Shown here piece after piece: positions 55,900 to 64,000 of a stretch of 64,000 nt of DNA. The notes under the pieces are model-generated. The model worked only from the letters and a program-made list of their open reading frames with translations. It was not told the origin of the DNA and made no database searches. The position numbers and the translations under genes are program-made. Each line of letters opens with the position of its first letter. Positions within the stretch are counted from its first letter, which is position 1. Source of the stretch: Psychrobacter sp. 1044 (GTDB lineage: Bacteria > Pseudomonadota > Gammaproteobacteria > Pseudomonadales > Moraxellaceae). The stretch covers positions 62,001 through 126,000 of the forward strand of contig NZ_CAJHAZ010000004.1 of the NCBI RefSeq assembly GCF_904846525.1. The letters are read 5' to 3'.

Positions 55900-57342
55900 A
55901 TGAGTATCAAGCCTGTGGTCGCCTTAATTGGTCGTCCAAACGTCGGTAAATCCACCTTATTTAATCAGTTCACAAAAAGTCGGCAGGCATTGGTTGCTGA
56001 TTTGTCAGGACTGACTCGTGACCGTCAGTACGGTGATGCGACCTATGAAGACAAATCTTTTATCGTTGTAGACACTGGTGGTATTGGTGAGGCGGATGAC
56101 GGTAGCGGCAACATTGATGATTATATGTCTGAGCAATCACATACAGCGATTCATGAAGCAGACATCATCGTATTTGTGGTGGATGCTCGTGCTGGTATGA
56201 TCGGCGCAGATGCTGAGATTGGTAAGTTTTTACACACCCTTGGCAAACCAGTCTATGTGGTTGCCAATAAAGTCGATGGTGCTCACGACGCTGCACCTGC
56301 CGAGTTTTATGCATTAGGATTGGGTGAGCCATATCCGATGGCGGCAAGTCATGGTCGCGGTGTCGGTAATTTGCTTGAAATATTGACGGCTGATATGCCT
56401 GAGCAAGAGAATGTCGTAGAGCCAAAAGGTTTGAAGTTAGCGATCATAGGTCGTCCAAACGTTGGTAAATCGACGCTAGTCAATCGTCTATTGGGTGAAG
56501 ACCGAGTAGTGGTTTTTGATATGCCCGGTACCACGCGTGACAGTATTTATATTCCTTATACACGTGAGGGTAAGGACTACGTCTTAATCGATACTGCTGG
56601 TGTGCGCCGCCGCGGTAGAATTGATGAAAAAGTAGAAAAATTCTCGGTCATTAAAACCCTACAAGCAATCGAAGATTCTAATGTAACCGTTATTGTTATT
56701 GATGCGCATGAAGGTATCGTTGATCAAGACTTGCATATGATTGGCTATGCGCTTGATGCGGGTCGTGCTTTAGTTGTTGCGATTAATAAGTGGGATGGTC
56801 TGACTGCTGATCAGAAAAATTATATCAAGATTGAGATGGATCGCCGCTTTAACTTTATCCCTTATGTAAAAGTGCATCTAATCTCAGCACTACATGGCAC
56901 TGGTGTGGGTAATCTATACCCGTCTATCTTGCGTGCTTATAAATCTTCGATGTTTGAAGTGTCAACCAATCGTTTGACTCAGATTCTGCAAGATGCGGTG
57001 ACAGCCAATCCACCACCAACGGTTGCTGGTCGCCGTATTAAACTGCGCTTCGCTCACATCGGTGGTCACAATCCGCCCGTGATTGTCATTCATGGTAACC
57101 AAACCAGTGCGCTACCTAAAAGCTATCAGCGTTATCTGGAGAACCAATTCCGTCAAGTATTTAAGCTCGAAGGCACGCCGCTCAACGTTGTCCTTAAACA
57201 AAATGACAACCCATATGCCAACAAGAGCGATACACCAACCAAAGCGAAGACGCAACAGTTGCGCCAACGCGAGCGTAATCGGGCACAGAAATTTACTACC
57301 AAAGATAAGCAGAAATTCACCAATAAAGATAAAAAGCGTTAA
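55900..57342 (+). CDS. der: Ribosome biogenesis GTPase Der (EngA)
   Basis: 480 aa with two tandem GTPase domains: [14 protein letters not shown] (G1) ... NKVDG for the first, and [40 protein letters not shown] and NKWDG for the second. A C-terminal KH-like domain ([21 protein letters not shown]) and a basic tail ([17 protein letters not shown]) follow. Der is needed for 50S subunit maturation. Its place after bamB completes the conserved run from rlmN. Confidence 0.97.
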   Translation: MSIKPVVALIGRPNVGKSTLFNQFTKSRQALVADLSGLTRDRQYGDATYEDKSFIVVDTGGIGEADDGSGNIDDYMSEQSHTAIHEADIIVFVVDARAGMIGADAEIGKFLHTLGKPVYVVANKVDGAHDAAPAEFYALGLGEPYPMAASHGRGVGNLLEILTADMPEQENVVEPKGLKLAIIGRPNVGKSTLVNRLLGEDRVVVFDMPGTTRDSIYIPYTREGKDYVLIDTAGVRRRGRIDEKVEKFSVIKTLQAIEDSNVTVIVIDAHEGIVDQDLHMIGYALDAGRALVVAINKWDGLTADQKNYIKIEMDRRFNFIPYVKVHLISALHGTGVGNLYPSILRAYKSSMFEVSTNRLTQILQDAVTANPPPTVAGRRIKLRFAHIGGHNPPVIVIHGNQTSALPKSYQRYLENQFRQVFKLEGTPLNVVLKQNDNPYANKSDTPTKAKTQQLRQRERNRAQKFTTKDKQKFTNKDKKR

Positions 57343-57562
57343 TTTAGCAAAATGATGATGGTCTTTATATTGTTGTAGTAAATAAAGACTGTTTTATTCT
57401 ATTGTTCCTGCTTCTCTGTAATGTGCTATATCATGATGATTATATCGGTCATCATGATATATTAATACGTTGTTAAGTTTTATTAACATGTGATATTTCC
57501 CTCACTACTCCTACAAAATACCTGTAATATAATCAAAAGTTTTCTTAACTCAGTTAAGTAAT

Positions 57563-59500
57563 ATGAACAACCGTCCCTCTCAAACCATCTCTACGCTTAT
57601 TTGGCGTTCTGTCGTACAAGCCATTATTTTGGCTGTGTTGGCAGGCTTCTTGATGTCTATCGTTTATGGTTTGTTATACCACTATAAAGAGAAGCGTCAG
57701 CATATCCAGCAATTGGCTACCATGTTGACCACCAGCGCATCGACAGCCGATGGTGCTGATATCGTGGCTGAGCAAGTGAGATTCTTGTTAGAAAGTGAAC
57801 CCAGCATCAGAAGTATTTTATTTTATTCAACACCCAAACCTATTGATGAAGTTAATCAATCCAGAGATGATTGGAAGAATGCCTTATTTGCAGATACTGT
57901 CAGCTTCAATTACCCCGTTACCAGTGACGATATCGGTGATGATAGCGCGCTAGATACGTTAAACAGCAGTCAGCAATCGTCCACGACTTTATCAAATGGT
58001 GAGCAAGAATCGTCAGCGTCTAGTGAGGCCAATAAAAATAGCGCGTTAGTTGGATATATTAATCTCACTTTAGATGTGAACATCCTGCGTTCACATTGGT
58101 TTCGAAGCAATATATTGCTATGGCTTATCACCACGATATTGACGGTACTTTGGGTATTGTACATTCTGCGCAAACTCAAATGGCCAATCAGAGATATTGA
58201 AGCTTTGAAAGAAGTCTGTCACATCGTTGTGAAAAACCCAGAGCTTGAGCAGTTACCAGTGATTCCGCAGCTTTTTGAATTTCAGGAACTGGTGCAAATC
58301 AAGCAAACTTTGGCTGTATTGTTTGATCGTTTACAGAAAGTCCAACAAAATTATGAGGCGCTTGCTATTTTTGAGCAGCAATTACACAACAAAGACGTAT
58401 CCCTCGATGTGCAGCTGCATAACTTTCAAAGCATGATCACCCATGAGCTGAAAACTTCGCTAAATGCTATCGTAGGCGGTTTACAGCTGTTAGATTACGA
58501 TACCCTCAATAGAGAACAAAAAGATGCGGTTGAAATTATCAGTGACGGCAGTGATAAATTGGTGTCGTCGCTTGATCATATTATCCAATTGAATCAAATA
58601 CAAAAAGGTCAGATGAGTATTAATTGTATTGCGTTCAATCCACTGCAGTTAATCGCCGATCTGTTGGCAGAATATGAGCCTATTGCTCGGCAAAAAAGGC
58701 TAGAGTTGATTAGCCGTATTCATCATATAGACTATGGTCTGGAAGGGGATGCGGAAAAAATAAAACAAATATTATCGATATTACTGAGTAATGCGATTAA
58801 GTTTACTCCAGCGGGGCAGGTGACTATTACGTCGCAATTAACCCATTTTGATAAAAGCAATCGCTGGCAAATTAGTGTAAAAGATACAGGTATTGGTATC
58901 GATAGCACTCATATCGATGATATTTTTAATCCGTTTTTCCAAGTGGATTCATCACAAACTCGTCAATATGAAGGCTCAGGTGTTGGTTTACCAGTCGTCA
59001 AGCAAATGGCTCAGCTGATGGGCGCTACCATAGAAGTAGATAGCACGTTAGGGTCAGGCACCCAATTCATGCTGACCATATCGATGACCAATAAACAGCA
59101 GTCTCGGCAGCAGCATTTATTGGCTGGATTGACTGTTATTTACTATTATTATCATGAAGTCGGGTTTTTAGCGAAAGAGCTAGAACGTTTAGGCGCGACG
59201 GTCATTTATCGTCAGCATGAAGCACTGGTTATAGAGGAGATGAGTATAAGACAGGTGAATATGGTGATGTTTGCGGAAGATATCTTTCCAAGTAAAGCTG
59301 AGTCGTTAGCCAAGCGTATTCGTCAATTTGAAAGTGAACATCGGGCTTTATTGGTATATTGGTATCCACCACATCGAGCGAAGCAGTTAGACAGTTTTGA
59401 GCATGGTTTGAAAGCAGCTGGTGTCGATTACTGTTATAGCGCCACTTATAAAGATAAAGCATTAAGCGACTTGCTTAAGCGCTGGTTGGTATGGACGTAA
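57563..59500 (+). CDS. Orphan sensor histidine kinase with degenerate receiver domain
   Basis: 645 aa. Two membrane helices (~14-36 and ~183-203) flank a periplasmic domain with a Ser/Asn-rich insert. HisKA contains His294 (SMITHELKTSLNAI). The ATPase has the N-box at 406-415 (SILLSNAIKF), DTGIGID (441-447) and GSGVGL (471-476). A C-terminal ~120 residues (520-645) looks like a receiver fold: hydrophobic strands TVIYYYY, VNMVMFAED and ALLVYWY, but the acidic pair, the phospho-acceptor Asp and the Lys are all replaced. BarA/GacS is a possible relative. No response-regulator gene is adjacent. Confidence 0.85.
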   Translation: MNNRPSQTISTLIWRSVVQAIILAVLAGFLMSIVYGLLYHYKEKRQHIQQLATMLTTSASTADGADIVAEQVRFLLESEPSIRSILFYSTPKPIDEVNQSRDDWKNALFADTVSFNYPVTSDDIGDDSALDTLNSSQQSSTTLSNGEQESSASSEANKNSALVGYINLTLDVNILRSHWFRSNILLWLITTILTVLWVLYILRKLKWPIRDIEALKEVCHIVVKNPELEQLPVIPQLFEFQELVQIKQTLAVLFDRLQKVQQNYEALAIFEQQLHNKDVSLDVQLHNFQSMITHELKTSLNAIVGGLQLLDYDTLNREQKDAVEIISDGSDKLVSSLDHIIQLNQIQKGQMSINCIAFNPLQLIADLLAEYEPIARQKRLELISRIHHIDYGLEGDAEKIKQILSILLSNAIKFTPAGQVTITSQLTHFDKSNRWQISVKDTGIGIDSTHIDDIFNPFFQVDSSQTRQYEGSGVGLPVVKQMAQLMGATIEVDSTLGSGTQFMLTISMTNKQQSRQQHLLAGLTVIYYYYHEVGFLAKELERLGATVIYRQHEALVIEEMSIRQVNMVMFAEDIFPSKAESLAKRIRQFESEHRALLVYWYPPHRAKQLDSFEHGLKAAGVDYCYSATYKDKALSDLLKRWLVWT

Positions 59501-59818
59501 TAGGACTAAAGGATTTGTCACGCTTACTGTACTAACCTCGTTTAATGTACTCGATTGCCTTTCATTTACTCATTTACTGTAAATAGTTTCGAACATCGTA
59601 TTTTCGACAAGGGTGCTTGCTTTTAATTTGAAAAATATGATGAACGAGAGCAAACCTGCTAAGTCTAGTAAATCAGTGTTTATCACAGTTTTATGATGAC
59701 ACTATTTAATAGCAATAATAAAATCTGTGCGGTGAATGAAGACATAAAAAAGACGCCCAGTTTTGAGGCGTCTTTTTTGTCAGTAATGTTCTTGAGAAAT
59801 AGCTTCTACTAATATTCT
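59501..59818. other. Intergenic region between the histidine kinase and carboxypeptidase genes
   Basis: 318 nt between convergent genes. It holds a terminator (59746-59778) and no supportable gene. Confidence 0.7.
59746..59778. terminator. Bidirectional terminator
   Basis: AAAAAAGACGCC and GGCGTCTTTTTT form a perfect 12-bp stem with a 9-nt loop; A/T runs on both sides fit termination of both converging genes. Confidence 0.9.
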
Positions 59819-60985
59819 CTAAAACAGATTTTGTGCCCAACGTACGACACGCTGCCAAGTGCGGCTCATAAAGCCTGATTGCTCGATATCACTGGTCGCT
59901 ATAATAGGCACTGAAGCCACCGCTTTACCATCAATAACCGCCATCATTTTGCCAATTTCTTGACCTTTTTTGATGGGTGCTTCTAGGCTCTCAGGAATAT
60001 CTACCACAGTCGTGATTTTGTTTTTTTGCGTTTTGCTGGTTAGAATTTGCAAATTATCCGCAGTGACTAGCTCAACTTCATCAGCTTCACCGAACCAGAC
60101 CGGAACTTTGCTGACGAATTGTCCAGCAGGTGCTTTGGTGACAGTAGTGAAGTGGCCAAAGCCCCAGTTGAGCAGCTCACGTGATTGATCGGCACGTGCT
60201 TGCTGGCTCTCTGTTCCCATAATCACAGAAATCAAGCGCATGCCATCACGATTGCTTGAAGCCGCTAAGCAATAGCCTGCGGCATCAGTGTGGCCAGTTT
60301 TTAAACCATCAACGGTTGGATCGGTTGCAAGTAGAGCATTACGGTTACCTTGAGTAATACCGTTATAGGTGAACTCTTTTTCTGCATAAATACCATAATA
60401 GTCGCCGCTATTCTTGATAATAGCACGTGACAATTTGGCCAAATCTAATGCTGATGCCTCATGCCCTTCGTCAGGCATACCAGTAGAGTTGACGAAATGG
60501 GTATTTTTCATACCAAGTTTTTCTGCTTGCTCATTCATCAATATAGCAAATGAGGCTTCGCTACCAGCGATATGCTCAGCCATGGCTTTTGAGGCATCGT
60601 TACCTGATTGAATAATAATACCGCGTAGCATGTCGATAACACTCGCAGATTTATTTACCGGCACATACATGCAAGACTGGCTGCTACTACCACGACACCA
60701 AGCATTTGGACTCATTATGACTTGGTCATCTTCTTTGAGGTCGCCTGATGCTAAGCGCTGCTCAATGATGTAACTGGTCATCATTTTTGTCAAAGACGCT
60801 GGCGGTAGCGACTCATTGGCGTTCTTTTGTGCCAAAATCTCACCAGTATTATAATCCATCAATACATAGGCGGTATTATCCATCTCAGGCGGCTGGATGG
60901 CTGCGTTTGCCATCACTGCACTCATAGAGATACTCACACCGACTACCAGCTGCACCAGCTGATTTTTTACACGCTTTACTGTCAT
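59819..60985 (-). CDS. D-alanyl-D-alanine carboxypeptidase, PBP5/PBP6 (DacA/DacC) type
   Basis: 388 aa. Signal peptide ends near ANAAIQPP. Active-site motifs of class C low-molecular-weight PBPs: SLTK (Ser64-Lys67), SGN (127-129) and KTG (229-231). The C-terminal beta-domain is followed by an amphipathic helix (SRTWQRVVRWAQNLF) that anchors it to the membrane, as in PBP5/6. It removes the terminal D-Ala from peptidoglycan pentapeptides. A Cys-containing insert (WCRGSSSQSCMYV) lies between SxxK and SGN. Which dac paralogue it is cannot be decided here. Confidence 0.94.
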   Translation of the reverse strand: MTVKRVKNQLVQLVVGVSISMSAVMANAAIQPPEMDNTAYVLMDYNTGEILAQKNANESLPPASLTKMMTSYIIEQRLASGDLKEDDQVIMSPNAWCRGSSSQSCMYVPVNKSASVIDMLRGIIIQSGNDASKAMAEHIAGSEASFAILMNEQAEKLGMKNTHFVNSTGMPDEGHEASALDLAKLSRAIIKNSGDYYGIYAEKEFTYNGITQGNRNALLATDPTVDGLKTGHTDAAGYCLAASSNRDGMRLISVIMGTESQQARADQSRELLNWGFGHFTTVTKAPAGQFVSKVPVWFGEADEVELVTADNLQILTSKTQKNKITTVVDIPESLEAPIKKGQEIGKMMAVIDGKAVASVPIIATSDIEQSGFMSRTWQRVVRWAQNLF

Positions 60986-61561
60986 ATATCGTTACACCGC
61001 ATCATGAAACCAAATGTATCTACCGCTTGTACCTTGCACTAAATCTTATGCATCATTTTAAGTAGCCTGTCTTAAACATTCTGTTTAAAAACAATGTATT
61101 AATAAGAGTGGTGATGGCTGAGCGACAGACATAAAATTAACGCCTTATCTTAGCAAAATGCCAACCGATGGGGAATCGATAAATGCAAAAAAAGACCCGA
61201 TTAAAAAGAAAGAGTAGTAAGAAGTAAACGTTTGCTCAGACTAGGACCGCCACAGTGCCTTGAATAGAAATAATTCGACTGTCATAAAAAAGCTTACGGT
61301 CATCCTGTTGGTATAAACAGAATTAACGTAAGCTTTTTTGTTACTCATAAGCCTGATGAACAAGCTTATAAGTTTTCGCTAAATAGCCCATAATCAGCGT
61401 TCCAAGACGGATAATGCCATGATTTATTGTCATTAATTATAGCTGACTTTATCAATTTAGAATCAATGCTGGGGCATAGCTATTGTAGGGGAGACGATAG
61501 GATGTCTGATAAGTAAGCCAATTATAATGTTGTAATTGTTGTGCTTAATTATGATGATCAA
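60986..61561. other. Intergenic region with a branched terminator-like structure
   Basis: 576 nt without a supportable gene. It carries the 5' region of the carboxypeptidase gene and the structure at 61286-61339. Confidence 0.65.
61286..61339. terminator. Terminator-like structure with an inner hairpin
   Basis: Outer arms AAAAAGCTTACG and CGTAAGCTTTTT pair perfectly, with an extra T on the right. The ~28-nt loop includes CTGTT/AACAG, a small inner stem. It lies ~220 nt past the stop of the minus-strand gene at 61562. Confidence 0.65.
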
Positions 61562-61999
61562 CTACTGGTATTCAGCATTCGCCAAATCTTCGCATAGAGC
61601 TTTGTTGTCTTGTTTAGAGAAGCCCATTGTCCAGCTACGAATGCCTTGTAATATCTGGCGATAATCTTGCTGAGTGGATAGATATTGAATCGCTGCTTTT
61701 GGATCTTCTAAAGACGGCATCAACTCGTGAAGCTGCACGTTATAAGATTTATAAAAGCGCTGTTTTTGTTTGCCATTGAGCATCGGTGGACATATCTCTG
61801 ATAGCACTTGCATGACCGCAATTTCATGCTTAGTAACATTGATGCCAGACATATCTAGAGGTATAGTTGTAGCAGAATTATTCGCCGCAAAGGATGCTTG
61901 AGACAGCATGGCAACAGACGTTACCAGTCCTGCAAGACTAATTTTGGACGCCGTCTTTGCTATCACAGAAGCTATAGATAATATCGATTGATTTTTCAT
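61562..61999 (-). CDS. Small exported protein of unknown function
   Basis: 145 aa. An N-terminal signal peptide (ISLAGLVTSVAMLSQASFA, cleavage likely after AANN-preceding FA) is followed by a helical mature part: VTKHEIAVMQVLSEICPPMLNGKQKQRFYKSYN and YLSTQQDYRQILQGIRSWTMGFSKQDNKALCEDLANAEYQ. Two cysteines (EICPP, ALCED) could form a disulfide. No family was recognised. It is alone on its strand, between the carboxypeptidase and surE. Confidence 0.7.
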   Translation of the reverse strand: MKNQSILSIASVIAKTASKISLAGLVTSVAMLSQASFAANNSATTIPLDMSGINVTKHEIAVMQVLSEICPPMLNGKQKQRFYKSYNVQLHELMPSLEDPKAAIQYLSTQQDYRQILQGIRSWTMGFSKQDNKALCEDLANAEYQ

Positions 62000-62627
62000 G
62001 CAGTATTACACTCGCTTATCTTTAATTAATGGTGATATGTTAATGGGTAAAAAAACAAAAGTCACATAAAATATTGATTTATGTGTAGATATCTTGTGAG
62101 CCAAAGCTCTTTTTGAGCAACATATCAGCAGCATAGACTCATAAGTTACGACAGCATAAAAATATAAGTTTGTATTGTTGTAAGGTGTTGCCTATTGTAA
62201 CGTCACGCCAAGTTTTTTGCTGTTGTTCATGCAGATATCATAGAGATAAAAATATAAATTGGATAAATTCTGCGCAAAGACTGGGTTCGTGTCAGCGTAT
62301 TATTAGGGTATAATCGCCCAAAATTATGGTGGCATCCGCGTTTTGCTGTATCAATTTTTTCATATCCATGCTGTGATATAAACACAGTGTCATTTTACTT
62401 TGATAGCGGTATGGCTTTTTTAACTTTGATAGTAAATTCAGCTACCATTTGACGCTCGCTAAATGCTGTTTATAAATACTATTTATGCAGAAAAAGCCAA
62501 TGTAGGTGTCAGCATCAACAGTATGATCAAACAATCTAACCACCATTTTCGGGTCTGATTATAGCAATTTTATGCGGCTAAAGTTCATAAGTGGACAGGC
62601 GGTCATTAATGAGTATATTGAGTGAAA
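62000..62627. other. Intergenic region upstream of surE
   Basis: 628 nt between divergent genes, without a supportable gene. It contains a good promoter (62286-62314) and a weak relative of the nad operator (62102-62122, GCTC-TTTTT-GAGC core). Confidence 0.6.
62286..62314 (+). promoter_or_regulatory. Promoter, probably of surE, far upstream
   Basis: TTCGTG and a perfect TATAAT (62309-62314) are 17 nt apart. The start site near 62321 would give a leader of about 300 nt before surE. Confidence 0.6.
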
Positions 62628-63440
62628 ATGAAATTTTTAATTAGTAATGATGATGGGGTTTATGCACCAGGGTTATTGGCATTATATCAAGGCCTGTCTG
62701 CTATTGCAGAGGTGGTAGTGGTTGCGCCAAACAGTGAGCAAAGTGGCTGCGCGAGTGCTTTGAGCCTATCGATGCCATTATATACTCATCAATTGGATTC
62801 TGGTTTTATAGCGGTAAATGGTTCGCCTGCGGACTGTGTACATTTGGCATTGCATGAGTTGTATCCTGATACGCGTTTTGATTGTGTGATTACTGGTATC
62901 AATTCTGGCGCCAATCTTGGTCAAGACGTTTTATTTTCGGGTACCTTTGGTGCTGCATTAACCGCACAGCTCTTTGGAATACCTGCCATTGCGACCTCCC
63001 TAGTGGGCGGCGGCGTCAAAGGAGAAAAGCAAGAGCAGACCAGTCATTATCAAATGGCGGCAGCTGAAATTGTTAAATTATTGATAGAAACACCGATATT
63101 AGATGCTTGCAAAAATTTGCCCTATCATGTATTAAACGTTAATATTCCTGATGTGGATAGTGCCGATGATATCAAAGGTCGGAAAGTAACGGCGTTAGGG
63201 CACCGTCAGATTGCGCGTCCTGTACATCATGTGGTCGATCCACGCGGGCGTGATGCTTATTGGTTGTCGCTACGTAAACGCCCACATGAGTTGCCATTAG
63301 AAACTGAAGATTTGCAGTCCTCCACAACAGATATGACGGATGATCAAGCGGTAGCGGCGGGTTATATCAGTTTATCACCAGTGCGCCTGCATCATACGCC
63401 AGCAGACACGCTTAAAACGCTGTCGGCGTTAATGCTATAA
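62628..63440 (+). CDS. surE: 5'/3'-nucleotidase SurE
   Basis: About 270 aa from ATG 62628 (GTG 62622 is an alternative). FLISNDDGVYAPGL at the N-terminus holds the metal-binding DD; APNSEQSGCASALSLS, VNGSPADCVHLAL, CVITGINSGANLGQDVLFSGTFGAA and NVNIPDV are family blocks. SurE removes phosphate from nucleoside monophosphates and short polyphosphate. It is followed by the nlpD-like gene, echoing surE-pcm-nlpD-rpoS without pcm between. The protein is slightly long (typical ~250) owing to the insert around QEQTSHY. Confidence 0.95.
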   Translation: MKFLISNDDGVYAPGLLALYQGLSAIAEVVVVAPNSEQSGCASALSLSMPLYTHQLDSGFIAVNGSPADCVHLALHELYPDTRFDCVITGINSGANLGQDVLFSGTFGAALTAQLFGIPAIATSLVGGGVKGEKQEQTSHYQMAAAEIVKLLIETPILDACKNLPYHVLNVNIPDVDSADDIKGRKVTALGHRQIARPVHHVVDPRGRDAYWLSLRKRPHELPLETEDLQSSTTDMTDDQAVAAGYISLSPVRLHHTPADTLKTLSALML

Positions 63441-63696
63441 ATTTACGCTGCCAAAATGCGTCAAACAGCTGGTCAATATCCTGATATTATCTGCACTATT
63501 TTTCTTATTTGGCTGCCATTTATCTCATTTTTATCACCATTTTCAAAATGAGGACACGCCTTAAAAAATGGTTTACTATCGAGTGATTGATAATGGTATT
63601 TGCCAAATACTAAATACTAAACGGTATAAAAGTTAGCAAAATGCTTGTGAGTAACACAAGGAGTTTGTGAGTAACATAAAGAATAGGAAATCTTGT

Positions 63697-64000
63697 ATGA
63701 AGAAGCTTATTGCTGGATCGCGCTTTGCAACAGTGGCATTGATAGGTACTTTAACAGCAGCAACGTTAACGATGGTGGGCTGTGCAACCAAGCCTACTTA
63801 CCAATCAGCCAACCAAGCGGGACCTAAGATTATTACCAATGCACAAGGCGTTCCTAACTACCATCGCGTACAGCGTGGCGATACGGTCAGCCAGATTGCT
63901 GAGCGCTATCGTCTCAGTTACCGTCAAATCGGTTCGCTCAATGGTTTGGACAGCAAGTATACGATTTATAGTGGTCAATGGCTTAAGCTGTGGCAAGGTA
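63697..64000 (+). CDS. nlpD: NlpD-like LysM lipoprotein, 3' truncated by the window
   Basis: An ATG at 63697 with AGGAA upstream opens a frame that runs off the end. The signal peptide (MKKLIAGSRFATVALIGTL...) ends in the lipobox TMVGCATK. A LysM domain follows (VQRGDTVSQIAERYRLSYR, IGSLNGLD, IYSGQWLKLW). After surE, this fits NlpD, which carries an inactive LytM domain that activates amidase AmiC at division; that domain is outside the window. 12-nt direct repeats (TTGTGAGTAACA) at 63645-63656 and 63665-63676 precede it. Confidence 0.88.
   Translation, partial: MKKLIAGSRFATVALIGTLTAATLTMVGCATKPTYQSANQAGPKIITNAQGVPNYHRVQRGDTVSQIAERYRLSYRQIGSLNGLDSKYTIYSGQWLKLWQG

Overview
The window looks like a chromosomal segment of a Moraxellaceae gammaproteobacterium, most likely Psychrobacter. 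The reasons are the gene orders rlmN-pilF-rodZ-like-ispG-hisS-yfgM-bamB-der, hisZ-purA and surE-nlpD, the moderate-to-low GC content, and the overall protein character. Genus assignment is inference from gene order and protein style, not from a marker gene. I see no rRNA, tRNA, CRISPR array, insertion sequence or phage gene.

Layout. 1-4.0 kb: a lipid-like module with the 3' part of a YnbC-type hydrolase/methyltransferase fusion, a patatin-like protein with altered catalytic residues, an SDR reductase, and a convergent CdsA/YnbB-type cytidylyltransferase. 4.1-9.6 kb: de novo NAD synthesis (nadA-nadB on the minus strand, nadC on the plus strand) around a NrtR/NadQ-like regulator. A 21-bp operator-like palindrome precedes nadA and a near copy precedes nadC. 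9.8-12.9 kb: MarC protein, trimethylamine monooxygenase (tmm) and a LysE/ArgO exporter. 13.0-15.4 kb: three uncharacterised proteins that appear to be divergent paralogues, closed by a strong terminator shared with convergent rluB.

17.0-35.0 kb: a capsule or exopolysaccharide locus, all on the plus strand. It holds wza-wzb-wzc, a WbpM/PglF-type dehydratase, a Wzx-like flippase, three GT2 and two GT4 glycosyltransferases, a PP-loop/QueC-like protein, a pyruvyltransferase, an EpsG-type polymerase, an initiating phosphoglycosyl transferase and a sugar aminotransferase. Together these can initiate on lipid carrier with an amino sugar, extend, pyruvylate, flip, polymerise and export a repeat unit. 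The middle (about 30-32 kb) is more AT-rich than its surroundings.

35.2-46.2 kb: folD behind what looks like a transcription attenuator, psiE, a di-haem oxidoreductase and an RCC1-repeat lipoprotein (possible Fur site upstream), a CorA transporter, a DUF2237 protein, hisZ-purA and an LprI-like protein. 46.6-57.4 kb: ndk and the conserved rlmN-to-der housekeeping run. 57.5-64 kb: an orphan histidine kinase with a degenerate receiver, a PBP5/6-type carboxypeptidase, a small exported unknown, surE and the 5' part of an nlpD-like gene cut by the window end.

The best candidates for something undescribed are the three-paralogue cluster (13.0-15.4 kb), the PP-loop protein inside the polysaccharide locus, the patatin-like protein with a Cys/Leu catalytic site, and the folD leader.
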